Shown here piece by piece: positions 54,547 to 63,414 of a stretch of DNA of 64,000 nucleotides (position 1 is the stretch's first letter; every line of letters begins with the position of its first letter). The position numbers were made by a program, and so were the translations under genes. This DNA is from Marisediminitalea lipolytica (GTDB lineage: Bacteria > Pseudomonadota > Gammaproteobacteria > Enterobacterales > Alteromonadaceae). Under the pieces are notes generated by a model. That model searched no databases, had not been told where the DNA came from, and worked only from the letters and a program-made list of their open reading frames with translations. The DNA is taken from positions 1 to 64,000 of the forward strand of contig NZ_MJIC01000017.1 of assembly GCF_001758465.1 (NCBI RefSeq), given 5' to 3'.

Positions 54547-56232
54547 TCAGGGCGCGGATTTAACCACGGCTTTACCCCGGCCATTCGCTTCTGAGGCGGC
54601 GGACAATTTGCCATTTTGCTGCAAAATCAGGTGCAGATCGCCAAATCTGTCGCGGTCGATTACATAACCCATTTTTTCCAGCGCTGTCAGGGGTTGCTCG
54701 CTAAAACCTTCATGCACCCGGATAGTATCCTTAGGCCACAGCTGGTGATGAAAGCGAGGGTTATTCACAGCTTCTTCGGCGCTTTTATCAAATAATAATG
54801 TATTTAAAATCGACAGGGTTACCGAAGAAATAATGGTGGTGCCGCCTGGTGAGCCGGTGACCAGTTTTACTTTGTCATCTTCCAGTACGATGGTGGGGGT
54901 CATGGATGACAACATACGTTTATACGGCGCAATGGCATTGGCCTCACCGCCAATGGCACCAAAGAAGTTAGGTACTCCGGGCTTGGCGCTAAAATCATCC
55001 ATTTCGTCATTGAGCAGAAAGCCTGCGCCTTCGGCGACTACACCAGCACCAAAGCTTAAGTTTATCGTGGTGGTATTGGATACCGCGTTACCCCACTTAT
55101 CGACGATAGAAAAATGTGTGGTATCTTCGCTTTCGATTAACCCGGGTTTTACCTCAGGTGTTGGCGAAATTGCCGTAAGATTGACCTCGCTGGCGCGGCG
55201 CGCAATGTAATCCGGCGCGATCAAACGTGCCTGGGGTACATTATAAAAGTCAGGGTCACCGAGGTATTCAGCACGATCGGCAAACACCCGTTTGCCGGCT
55301 TCGCTAACTAAATGCAGATAGGGCGCTGAATTATAGGCCGGCAGCACATTGGTTTTAATTACCTCATCCACCATGCCCAGCCACTGAGCCACGGCTATGC
55401 CGCCCGAGCTCGGTGGGGGAGCGGTAACGATTTCATAGCCGCGCCAGTTAAAGTGAATGGGGTCACGCCACTTAGCCTGGTATTTACTTAGGTCTTCATG
55501 GCTGATCAAGCCACCATTTGCCTGCATATAACTCACAATAAAATCGGCGGTTTCACCGGCGTAAAACCCTTGCGGACCGTGGTCGCGAATACGCTTGAGA
55601 GTGGCGGCCAGTTCAGGTTGAATAAACAAAGCTCCGGCGGTGGCCGCCGGACCAAAGTAGTTGGCAAAGTTGGTCTGGCGTCCGCGCTCTTTAATTCGCT
55701 TAAGGTAGCGGCTAACTCTGTCGGCTAATTTGGCGGGTACAACAAAGCCTTGTTCGGCATAGGTTACCGCGGGCTGAACCAGCCGTGACCAGGGCAGTTT
55801 GCCGTATTTTTGATGCGCTGCCCACATACCGGCAACTGTACCGGGAATGCCGGATGCTTTGGCCCCGTAGAGTGACTCGGTAGGATGAACTTCACCCTTG
55901 TCATCCAGATACATATCACGATTTGCCAGAGCAGGTGCCATCTCACGGTAATCGAGGAAATCTGTCTGCTGGTCAAAATACAGGGTCATAAACCCGCCGC
56001 CACCAATGTTGCCGGCCTCCGGGTAAGTAACCGCCAGCGTAAACTGCGCCGCAATAGCAGCGTCTACGGCATTGCCGCCTTCCTGCATAACATCCAGTGC
56101 CACCTGAGCGCCAAATTCGTCGGGCATGGCCACCGCATACTCGGCGGTGGATACCGCAGCATCGGAAGTAGATTCCGAGGCGCTACAGCCAGTCAGCGTG
56201 ATTAAAAAACAGCTAATCAGAAACAATCGCAT
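54547..56232 (-). CDS. ggt: gamma-glutamyltransferase lipoprotein
   Basis: A 561-residue Ntn-hydrolase precursor that cuts or transfers gamma-glutamyl groups, as in glutathione, in the periplasm. A lipoprotein signal (LISCFLITLTGCSAS) anchors it, unlike soluble E. coli Ggt. The autocleavage and nucleophile Thr is T371 in EDTTHFSIVDKWGN. GNIGGGGFMTLYF lies in the large subunit, and LLNDEMDDF plus SMTPTIV in the small subunit contact the glutamyl group. GGGA is 7 nt before the ATG. It begins 4 bp after the NhaC-type gene, with which it forms an operon. Confidence 0.94.
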   Translation of the reverse strand: MRLFLISCFLITLTGCSASESTSDAAVSTAEYAVAMPDEFGAQVALDVMQEGGNAVDAAIAAQFTLAVTYPEAGNIGGGGFMTLYFDQQTDFLDYREMAPALANRDMYLDDKGEVHPTESLYGAKASGIPGTVAGMWAAHQKYGKLPWSRLVQPAVTYAEQGFVVPAKLADRVSRYLKRIKERGRQTNFANYFGPAATAGALFIQPELAATLKRIRDHGPQGFYAGETADFIVSYMQANGGLISHEDLSKYQAKWRDPIHFNWRGYEIVTAPPPSSGGIAVAQWLGMVDEVIKTNVLPAYNSAPYLHLVSEAGKRVFADRAEYLGDPDFYNVPQARLIAPDYIARRASEVNLTAISPTPEVKPGLIESEDTTHFSIVDKWGNAVSNTTTINLSFGAGVVAEGAGFLLNDEMDDFSAKPGVPNFFGAIGGEANAIAPYKRMLSSMTPTIVLEDDKVKLVTGSPGGTTIISSVTLSILNTLLFDKSAEEAVNNPRFHHQLWPKDTIRVHEGFSEQPLTALEKMGYVIDRDRFGDLHLILQQNGKLSAASEANGRGKAVVKSAP

Positions 56233-56236
56233 AGCC

Positions 56237-57613
56237 TTATCCCACCATAATTAAACTAGTAATAACGTAAAGCACTAACGTAATACCACCGCCAACCAGG
56301 GCGTAGGGCATTTGCGTTCGCACGTGTTCTAACAGGTCACACCCTGAGGCAATCGATGAAACCGCCGTGGTATCTGAAATAGGTGAGCAGTGATCGCCAA
56401 ATACGCCACCACCAAGAATAGCCCCGATTACCAGTGACGGCGGCAGACCTAACTGCTGGATCAGCGGCACACCAATGGGGATCAAAATAGCAAAGGTGCC
56501 CCAGGAGGTGCCGGTAGTAAATGACATAATGGCGCCGGCCAGGAACAGCATGGGGACAATTAAGAACAGAGGTAAGTACTCGCCAACTATACCCGCCACA
56601 AATACGCCGGTACCTAAAATCTTTAAGCTACTACCCAGAGTGAGTGACAGTAAAACAATAGTAACCAGAGGCAGCAGTTCGCCCATGCCTTTAAAGCCAA
56701 TATCCACCGCTTCGTGATGGGTAAACCGCTTGGAGAACACCAGCATTAAATAAGCTACTGCCGTTGCCAGTATGGTGGCATAGAGTACCGATTTGCTGCC
56801 GCTGCCCTGGGAAAGCACACCGTTACCGGTCCACAACATGAAGCCGACCATGCTAACTACCATGGTCAGAATAGGCACCACCATGTAGCTGGGTTTTGTG
56901 GCCTCGGCGGCACTGAGTTGTTGTTGGGTGCTGTCGAGCTGTTGCTCTGCTTTGGCCATAGGACCATGCACTTTATCGGCAAACACGGTATAGGCGGCAA
57001 TCAGCAAGGCAATAATGGCGTAAAAGTTAAAAAACACCGAACCCCACAAAATACTCGCCGAGGAAGCCGGTAGTTCATAGGTATCCAGCATGCCAAGGAC
57101 AAAAGCGCCCCAGCCATTGAGCAGGATAAGAATGCAGATTGGCGCACTGGTACTGTCAATCAGATAGGCGAGACGCGCCCGGCTCATGCCAAACTTATCA
57201 AACAAACCACGGGCAAATATGCCGGCGGTCAGGACGCTCAGGTTAGACTCGATAAACACGACGATGCCGGTCAGCATGGTTAGCCCGCCAACCTGACGTC
57301 GGCTTTTCGCCACACCGCGCCGGGTCAGCCAGTCAACGGTGGCGGTAACGCCGCCGGAGTCGCGGATATACGCTAACAGCGCGCCAACCAGTACGCTGAA
57401 TAACAGAATACGGGTATTTCCCGCACTGGTAGCGACGTCCACTACCCGTTCGATAGAAGTGATGGGAGACAGTAAAATGCTGTCGGCACCCGTGGTAAAC
57501 AGGATCAGCGCCTCGGCACTGAGAACGGCCATTAACAGTGCCATGATGACTTCTTTCTTCCAGAAAACAATCACAATAGCAATGAACGGCGGAATGATGG
57601 AAACCCAATCCAT
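56237..57613 (-). CDS. NhaC-family Na+/H+ antiporter-like transporter
   Basis: A 458-residue inner-membrane protein with about 10-12 helices. Family blocks include IESNLSVLTAGIFARG, LIDSTSAPICILILLNGWGAF, FTTGTSWGTFAILIPIGVPL and GDHCSPISDTTAVSSIASGCD. NhaC-type proteins exchange Na+ for H+, or malate/lactate in some members. The operon position between the amidase fusion (20 bp upstream) and ggt (4 bp downstream) suggests it could carry a cell-wall product such as an amino acid or peptide rather than only Na+. That is inference. Confidence 0.88.
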   Translation of the reverse strand: MDWVSIIPPFIAIVIVFWKKEVIMALLMAVLSAEALILFTTGADSILLSPITSIERVVDVATSAGNTRILLFSVLVGALLAYIRDSGGVTATVDWLTRRGVAKSRRQVGGLTMLTGIVVFIESNLSVLTAGIFARGLFDKFGMSRARLAYLIDSTSAPICILILLNGWGAFVLGMLDTYELPASSASILWGSVFFNFYAIIALLIAAYTVFADKVHGPMAKAEQQLDSTQQQLSAAEATKPSYMVVPILTMVVSMVGFMLWTGNGVLSQGSGSKSVLYATILATAVAYLMLVFSKRFTHHEAVDIGFKGMGELLPLVTIVLLSLTLGSSLKILGTGVFVAGIVGEYLPLFLIVPMLFLAGAIMSFTTGTSWGTFAILIPIGVPLIQQLGLPPSLVIGAILGGGVFGDHCSPISDTTAVSSIASGCDLLEHVRTQMPYALVGGGITLVLYVITSLIMVG

Positions 57614-57633
57614 ACTGGAAAACCCTTGTTGTT

Positions 57634-60096
57634 TTAGTTTTTGGTCTGGTTTGTTAAAACCGCTTCGTAGACGAGAGAAACGATACTGCCGTAACGGCCG
57701 GTTTCAAATTGTTTACCGGTAAATTGCAGTTCGTCTTCAACCTCTTCCACAATGGGCGAATGCCGCGCGTTGGTCAAGAGAATGACGGCTAAATCCAGTG
57801 CTGGGTCGATGACTGTCGCTGTGCCTGTCCAACCGGTATGGCCAAAAGCCTGATCGCTGGCGTAAGGGCCAAAGTGCCAGCGATTAACGCCGTTAGCTGC
57901 ACGCCGCCAACCCAGTCCGTAACTCCAGAAACGATTATCCGGTTTGACAAAAGCATTCATGACATCGCTGCTAAACAAGTGGGTTTCACCATAGCCGCCG
58001 CCGTTTAACAGCATTTGCGCGAGGACCGCGAGGTCATTGGCGGTGGAGAACAGGCCGGCGTGCCCCGCCACTCCTTCCATGGCATAAAACGCTTTTTCGT
58101 CGTGGACCTCTCCTTGCAGAGTGTACTCACGGATGTGTGGAAAGTGGATGCGGCCGCCCCGGGTATTACCGCGCAATTCAGTGGCGGCAAACTCATCCTT
58201 GTGATGGCCCTTTAACAGCGGGTTGAACAGGGTTTTACTCAGACCCAGCGGTTGATACAGCCATTCTTCGCAATAGCGGTCAAGGGGCATTCCGGTAATG
58301 CGCTCAACGATTAAACCAAGCAGCATAAAGTTAGTATCGCTGTAGGTGGCGTTGAGACCATTACCTGAGTCAAAGGGAGCCTGGGTGATCAGCAGTTCGC
58401 TGGTATGTTGTTTTGACTGGGAGTAAAAGCGTTCGCCGAGTGGGTTTTCAGGATCGTAAAAATTGATACTCGGGGCGTAACCGGATTTATGTGACAGCAA
58501 ATCACTGACTCGTCTCGCTTCACGCCCCGCACCGCGGTATTCCGGCAAATAATGCTGGATAGGTTGGGTGACATCGAGTTTACCGCTATCAACCAGATGC
58601 ATCAGAGCCAGTGTAGTCGCGAACATCTTGGTATTTGAGGCCAGGTCAAACAGAGTATCTGTCCGCATTGGCTGTGGGTGGGAAAGCGGCTGCTCGTTCT
58701 CGTCAAAGCGTTTCTGATAGCCATAAGCGGTTCTTTTAATGACCTTGCCGTTTTTTACCACCACTAATACCGCGCCCGGAAATCCTTGTTCGATATCCTG
58801 ATTGATCAGCGCGTCGACCGCTGAAAACTGGCTTTTATATGCCTGAGTATTGTCCCGTAAAACTGGGTAGGGCACCTGAATATGCAACTGCGCACTGGGC
58901 GGTGAAACATCGGCGATCGCCAGCGTATTTATGCCGGTGCGGGTGCGACGGGCCAGTGAATAACGATAGGTGCTATCGGCGTCAAAGGTTTCATCCAGGC
59001 TCAGCAGTTCGCCATTCACTGAAATTTTCGCCGAGGTCGGCTGGTCGGCTTCAATGATAAGCTCACCGCGACCAGCATAGCTTTTAAACCCATAGCGATC
59101 GTTAACGAAAACCCGCTCAGAGGGCGCCAGTTCAGGTGCAATAACATCTATTTGCCCCTGTTGTTGTGGGTAGCTATCGGCTGTCTGATTCAGTTGCTCT
59201 TTAGCGTAACGGGCCAGCAAAGCCTGATTCTGTTCAGGAAAATATTTATCCAGCAGGGCAAACACGGCGGCGGCTGTACGACTATCCGCCTCGCCGGTGA
59301 CATGCCAGGGCAAAAAGTGCATTTGAAAGGCAGAAATAGCATTGAGCGTACTGGTGTCGGCAATGCCGGTTTCAATCACACCATAACCGTAAGCATGTAA
59401 CGCGCTTTGTAACAGGCCAATGCTAGCGGGGTGTTCGTTAAAGGTTTTCCAGTAACTGGCCAGGGTTTCATTGTCGTACCAGGCTCCTACACCGGCCTGA
59501 TAAAGCTCAAACCAGGGAAAGCGAGGACCCGGATCGTTTTTCCGGTCAAAGGCAATATCGGCATGGCCCACAACGGCGGTTGGCTCAATGTCCGGGTGGC
59601 GGGCTATAATGTCCTTTACCAGGGCAATGACCACTTCTATCTGCGCCGGATCATAGTCGGGGAAAATACACAGGCGGTTAGAGCCGTGTTCGGCCAGCGA
59701 AGGCGCCATCCCGCCATCCCGCTCGCACTCAGGAACGTTTACAATTTCAATTCCAATAGAGTGATCGTTTAAACCATGGCGTCCCTGCCAGTAACTTTTG
59801 CCGGCATGCCAGGCGCGCTTATTTTCGTCGACTAAGCGGATAATGCGTGGCTTACCGCCCGGGTCACTGGGATCATTGGATTCGGGGATCAGATAATGGG
59901 CACTCAGGCCGCCTTCAACAACCAGCGCATCCACCGATTTGGCATAGTCGATAGCGGTAAAATGTAATACCAGTGACTTAACCCGGTCGCCATAGTTGGC
60001 TGATGGCATTTCTACAATTCGGCGACTACTGCAACTGGTTAGCAGTAATGCACACAGCAGCCAGATAGATGCGCAGCGAAAACGTCGGCCGGTCAC
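57634..60096 (-). CDS. amidase-serine hydrolase fusion lipoprotein (AmiD plus PBP4B/YfeW type)
   Basis: An 820-residue lipoprotein (ALLLTSCSS). Residues 40-200 form an Amidase_2/PGRP domain like E. coli AmiD, with zinc ligands H45 (VLHFTA), H178 (VVGHADIA) and D188 (KNDPGPRFPW); it should cut N-acetylmuramoyl-L-alanine bonds. About 215-285 resembles the helical peptidoglycan-binding domain, and 330-410 is a small beta-rich linker. Residues 425-810 form a serine beta-lactamase/transpeptidase-like domain with S487-x-x-K490 (SNTK), a YSD-type second motif (ATYSDTNFM) and GHTGWTGT as the third motif, matching the YfeW/PBP4B carboxypeptidase group. GTG start with GAGGA 7 nt upstream. It leads the operon with nhaC-like and ggt. 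Confidence 0.9.
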   Translation of the reverse strand: MTGRRFRCASIWLLCALLLTSCSSRRIVEMPSANYGDRVKSLVLHFTAIDYAKSVDALVVEGGLSAHYLIPESNDPSDPGGKPRIIRLVDENKRAWHAGKSYWQGRHGLNDHSIGIEIVNVPECERDGGMAPSLAEHGSNRLCIFPDYDPAQIEVVIALVKDIIARHPDIEPTAVVGHADIAFDRKNDPGPRFPWFELYQAGVGAWYDNETLASYWKTFNEHPASIGLLQSALHAYGYGVIETGIADTSTLNAISAFQMHFLPWHVTGEADSRTAAAVFALLDKYFPEQNQALLARYAKEQLNQTADSYPQQQGQIDVIAPELAPSERVFVNDRYGFKSYAGRGELIIEADQPTSAKISVNGELLSLDETFDADSTYRYSLARRTRTGINTLAIADVSPPSAQLHIQVPYPVLRDNTQAYKSQFSAVDALINQDIEQGFPGAVLVVVKNGKVIKRTAYGYQKRFDENEQPLSHPQPMRTDTLFDLASNTKMFATTLALMHLVDSGKLDVTQPIQHYLPEYRGAGREARRVSDLLSHKSGYAPSINFYDPENPLGERFYSQSKQHTSELLITQAPFDSGNGLNATYSDTNFMLLGLIVERITGMPLDRYCEEWLYQPLGLSKTLFNPLLKGHHKDEFAATELRGNTRGGRIHFPHIREYTLQGEVHDEKAFYAMEGVAGHAGLFSTANDLAVLAQMLLNGGGYGETHLFSSDVMNAFVKPDNRFWSYGLGWRRAANGVNRWHFGPYASDQAFGHTGWTGTATVIDPALDLAVILLTNARHSPIVEEVEDELQFTGKQFETGRYGSIVSLVYEAVLTNQTKN

Positions 60097-60348
60097 GGGG
60101 TAGTCCTCTGTAGTGATAGCTAAAAGCAGATTTGGCAGCCCGACTGGGATGCAATTGAATCGAAATTAGCATACTTGGCGGTGTTCTGCATAATAAAATA
60201 TTCCTGGCATGGCGCCCATTACCTATAAACTTTCATGTCCAACACCAATACTTTTGTATTTTTGCTGAGTGCGGGTGGAATAATTTATTTTTTTAAAAAG
60301 CTGAGGTAAGCTTTGTGCTGCGGGCAAACCAAAGTAGGTGATTAATAA

Positions 60349-62184
60349 GTGATGCGTTTAAAAGTTCTGGTATCAGGTTTACTGATCCTGTTAACGGCAA
60401 GTTGTGCCGCTAAGCAGAGTACGTCCTTTATGCTGGGGCAAAAACTGATGCTGGATATGCGCTTTTATTGCGCCGATGGCACGCCGGCACAAACCTGCAA
60501 AACACCCGTGACCACCTTACTGCCTGAGTTTGCCGGGATAATTCGTCAGGGCAACATTGGCGGCGTTATTCTGTTTGCCGAAAATCTCGCGGATACGCGC
60601 CAAATTGTTGAACTGAACTATGCTATCCAGCAGCTGGCCAAAGAGGCCGGGCTGCCGCCGCTGTTTATCGCTATTGACCAGGAAGGCGGGCGAGTAGCTC
60701 GCCTGCCTGACGAGGTCGCCACTCGCTTTGTGGGCAATATGGCCATTGGCGCAACGTATCCACGCCATCATACGGCGTTTGCAGAAAAGGTTAATCAGGG
60801 GATTGCCAAAGGGGTCAGGCTACTGGGTTTTAACGTTAATTTTGCTCCCACCGTGGATGTGAATGTGAATCCTGAAAATCCGGTGATTAACGTGCGTTCT
60901 TATGGTGAAGATCCAACCATGGTGGCCGAACTGGGCTCGGCAGCGGTGGCGGCTCTGCAAAGTGAAAATATCCTCAGTGCCTTAAAACATTTCCCTGGTC
61001 ATGGTGATACCCATACCGACAGTCACACTGGCTTACCACGGGTCGAACATGATCTTGCCACCATAGAAAGTGTTGATCTTAAGCCCTTTACTCATGCTAT
61101 TTCCCAGGCCTCACCACCGGCTATGATTATGACGGCGCATATTCAGTATCCGTTGCTGGATGACACTCGCTTTACTGCGCTGGATGGCCAGCCGACCCTG
61201 GTGCCTGCCACCTTATCCCATAAAATACTGACCGGCCTGTTAAGACAAAAAATGGGCTACGAGGGGATTATCGTTACTGATGCGCTGGATATGGCAGGCA
61301 TTGCGCATTATGTGGATCACAAAAACGCGGTTATCAGGACGTTTAACGCCGGTGCAGACATCGCGCTCATGCCTTACGCTGTGCGCAATCCACAAAGTAT
61401 CAATGCTTTTTGGGAACTTTACGCACAGTGGGAAAACGCCCTGGTCAGTGGCGAAATAGATCCTGACATGACCAAAGCATCCGTAGCGCGCATTATCGCA
61501 GCCAAAGCCGACTTTGCCCTTGACGAGTTTACCCGGCAGTCACTGCCTGAACGTGTTGCTGCAGCCAGCAAGGCATTGCCAGTGAAGGCCAATCAGGAGA
61601 CAGAGCAAGCACTTGCCGAAGCGGCTTTAACGCAGGTATATAACCATGATGTATTGCCCCTGGCTGGCAGCCGTTATGTATTGGTCATGCCCGATGACGC
61701 CCGCTGCGAAGCAATGGTTGGCGCTTTGGGGCGGCTACAGGCGCAGCTGGAGCTCAATTGTCTCGCCCTGACCGCGATTACTGCAGATACGCCATTTCCT
61801 TCGCTTAGCAATGCGGATGCGCTGATTGTTGCAGATATTACGCCCCAGCACAGTCTGGCGGAAATGGGGGGCATGGCAGACCTTTCCGTGTGGCGCAATA
61901 AACCGGACAAAGCGACGCAGTCGCTCTGGCTCTATAATCTGCTGAGTGAAAGTCATAAAAGCCAGGTGCCGGGTGTTTTTGTCGCGCTTAGAGCACCCTA
62001 CAACATTGCCCGCTACCGCGATGTGGCTGACGCGGCTATCGCGACCTTTGGCTACAACGTGACAGTGACGCCTGCAGCCGGAGGTGAATCGCAACAGGCT
62101 CGCGGGGCGGTATTTGATGCACTGGCCAGAGGCTTGCTCGGACAAACCGCGATGCCGGGCAAATCGCCGGTTACCATTGAGTAG
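60349..62184 (+). CDS. nagZ: lipoprotein beta-N-acetylhexosaminidase (GH3, NagZ type)
   Basis: Removes N-acetylglucosamine from muropeptides. This 611-residue protein has a lipoprotein signal (LLILLTASCAAKQ), whereas the classical NagZ is a soluble cytoplasmic enzyme of about 340 residues. The GH3 barrel carries FIAIDQEGGRVARL, the NagZ-specific loop KHFPGHGDTHTDSH with the His/Asp acid-base pair, and nucleophile Asp in IVTDALDMAG. About 200 further C-terminal residues form the second GH3 domain. GTG at 60349 (AGGTG 8 nt upstream) or ATG at 60352 may start it. It is divergent from the amidase fusion and 5 bp upstream of the acyltransferase gene. Confidence 0.88.
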   Translation: MMRLKVLVSGLLILLTASCAAKQSTSFMLGQKLMLDMRFYCADGTPAQTCKTPVTTLLPEFAGIIRQGNIGGVILFAENLADTRQIVELNYAIQQLAKEAGLPPLFIAIDQEGGRVARLPDEVATRFVGNMAIGATYPRHHTAFAEKVNQGIAKGVRLLGFNVNFAPTVDVNVNPENPVINVRSYGEDPTMVAELGSAAVAALQSENILSALKHFPGHGDTHTDSHTGLPRVEHDLATIESVDLKPFTHAISQASPPAMIMTAHIQYPLLDDTRFTALDGQPTLVPATLSHKILTGLLRQKMGYEGIIVTDALDMAGIAHYVDHKNAVIRTFNAGADIALMPYAVRNPQSINAFWELYAQWENALVSGEIDPDMTKASVARIIAAKADFALDEFTRQSLPERVAAASKALPVKANQETEQALAEAALTQVYNHDVLPLAGSRYVLVMPDDARCEAMVGALGRLQAQLELNCLALTAITADTPFPSLSNADALIVADITPQHSLAEMGGMADLSVWRNKPDKATQSLWLYNLLSESHKSQVPGVFVALRAPYNIARYRDVADAAIATFGYNVTVTPAAGGESQQARGAVFDALARGLLGQTAMPGKSPVTIE

Positions 62185-62189
62185 TCAGA

Positions 62190-63338
62190 ATGACAGAGCA
62201 GGCTCGGCTTAGTGCACTGGATGCCCTTAGAGGGCTGGCCATATTTGCCATGGTGCTGGTCAATAACCCGGGTTCCTGGCAAGCCATTTATGCGCCGCTG
62301 AAGCATGCCCAGTGGCACGGCATAACCCCGACAGACGTTATTTTTCCGGCGTTCATTTTTGTAATGGGCATTACCATTGCCATTCATCTGCCCCGTGAGC
62401 TGGCAGTGTCCGCCAGCAAGGTTGCGTTACTTGCCCGGGCCACAAAACGCGCTTTGACACTGATATTACTGGGCTGGTTGTTGTTTTTGTTCTGGGTTAA
62501 TACCGGTGATCCAGCGTTTAACTGGCTCGACGATCGCTTGTTATCGTTACGATTTGGCGGTGTCCTGCCGAGGCTGGGCATGGTGTACTGGCTAACCGTG
62601 GTTATTGTACTAATGGTGTCCTGGCGCTGGCTTGGGGTGACAGCAATTATGCTGCTGGGCGTTTACTGGGGCGCCATGGCGCTTATTCCGTATACCGACA
62701 GCAGTGGCCAGAGGTATCAGGGTTTGTGGGAATTTGGCAACAGTCTTGCTGCGTTTATCGACCATCACGTACTGGGGGCCGGGCATGTGTATTATGCCAA
62801 CGCATCGCCCTTTGCCTTTGATCCGGAAGGTTTACTGTCTACCCTGCCAGCCGTGGTCAGTTGTTTAACCGGTGTCTGGGTCGGGCGTTATGTTCTGGTC
62901 CTGCACGGTTGCCCCAATAAACTGATGAGCCTGGCCCTCGCGGGCATTTGTGGGGGCTTTGCGCTGGCCACAGTTACGCCACTGAATAAGGCGCTTTGGT
63001 CGCCGACATTTGTCATGGTAACCAGTGGCATACTGACGGTAATGTTCTGGTTAGCGGTATTGTATGAAAGAAAGCGCGGGCAGGTACGCCCCGGACATCC
63101 ACTGCTGGTGGCCGGGACCAACAGTATCGCGTTTTTTATGCTTTCGGGCGTGCTGGCAAGATTACTGTTAATGATCCGAGTGGACGACGTGTCGCTGAAA
63201 AGCCAGTTTTACCATGCACTGGAACCCTTGCTGTGGTCGCCACAAGCGGCCTCGTTAGCCTTTGCTCTGGTCTTTACGGTCGTCTGCTATTACCCGGTTA
63301 AGCTTATGTATAATAATAACTTTTTTTGGCGAGTCTAG
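62190..63338 (+). CDS. NagX-type membrane acyltransferase (DUF5009/HGSNAT-like)
   Basis: A 382-residue membrane protein with about 10-11 helices. It begins RLSALDALRGLAIFAMVLVN, the family signature carrying the conserved Asp/Arg, and has WHGITPTDVIFPAFIFVMG in the second helix. This family includes the N-terminal-truncated heparan-alpha-glucosaminide N-acetyltransferase group and NagX, found in N-acetylglucosamine utilisation loci of Shewanella and Xanthomonas. It probably acetylates or transports amino sugar at the inner membrane. Placement 5 bp after the nagZ-type gene supports an operon and a cell-wall-sugar role. Confidence 0.85.
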   Translation: MTEQARLSALDALRGLAIFAMVLVNNPGSWQAIYAPLKHAQWHGITPTDVIFPAFIFVMGITIAIHLPRELAVSASKVALLARATKRALTLILLGWLLFLFWVNTGDPAFNWLDDRLLSLRFGGVLPRLGMVYWLTVVIVLMVSWRWLGVTAIMLLGVYWGAMALIPYTDSSGQRYQGLWEFGNSLAAFIDHHVLGAGHVYYANASPFAFDPEGLLSTLPAVVSCLTGVWVGRYVLVLHGCPNKLMSLALAGICGGFALATVTPLNKALWSPTFVMVTSGILTVMFWLAVLYERKRGQVRPGHPLLVAGTNSIAFFMLSGVLARLLLMIRVDDVSLKSQFYHALEPLLWSPQAASLAFALVFTVVCYYPVKLMYNNNFFWRV

Positions 63339-63414
63339 GGCTGGTAGGGCCACATAATGATTTTGTCAGTGTAATAATCCGAATTGTATAACAACGCAGG
63401 TACAGGGAGAGACA

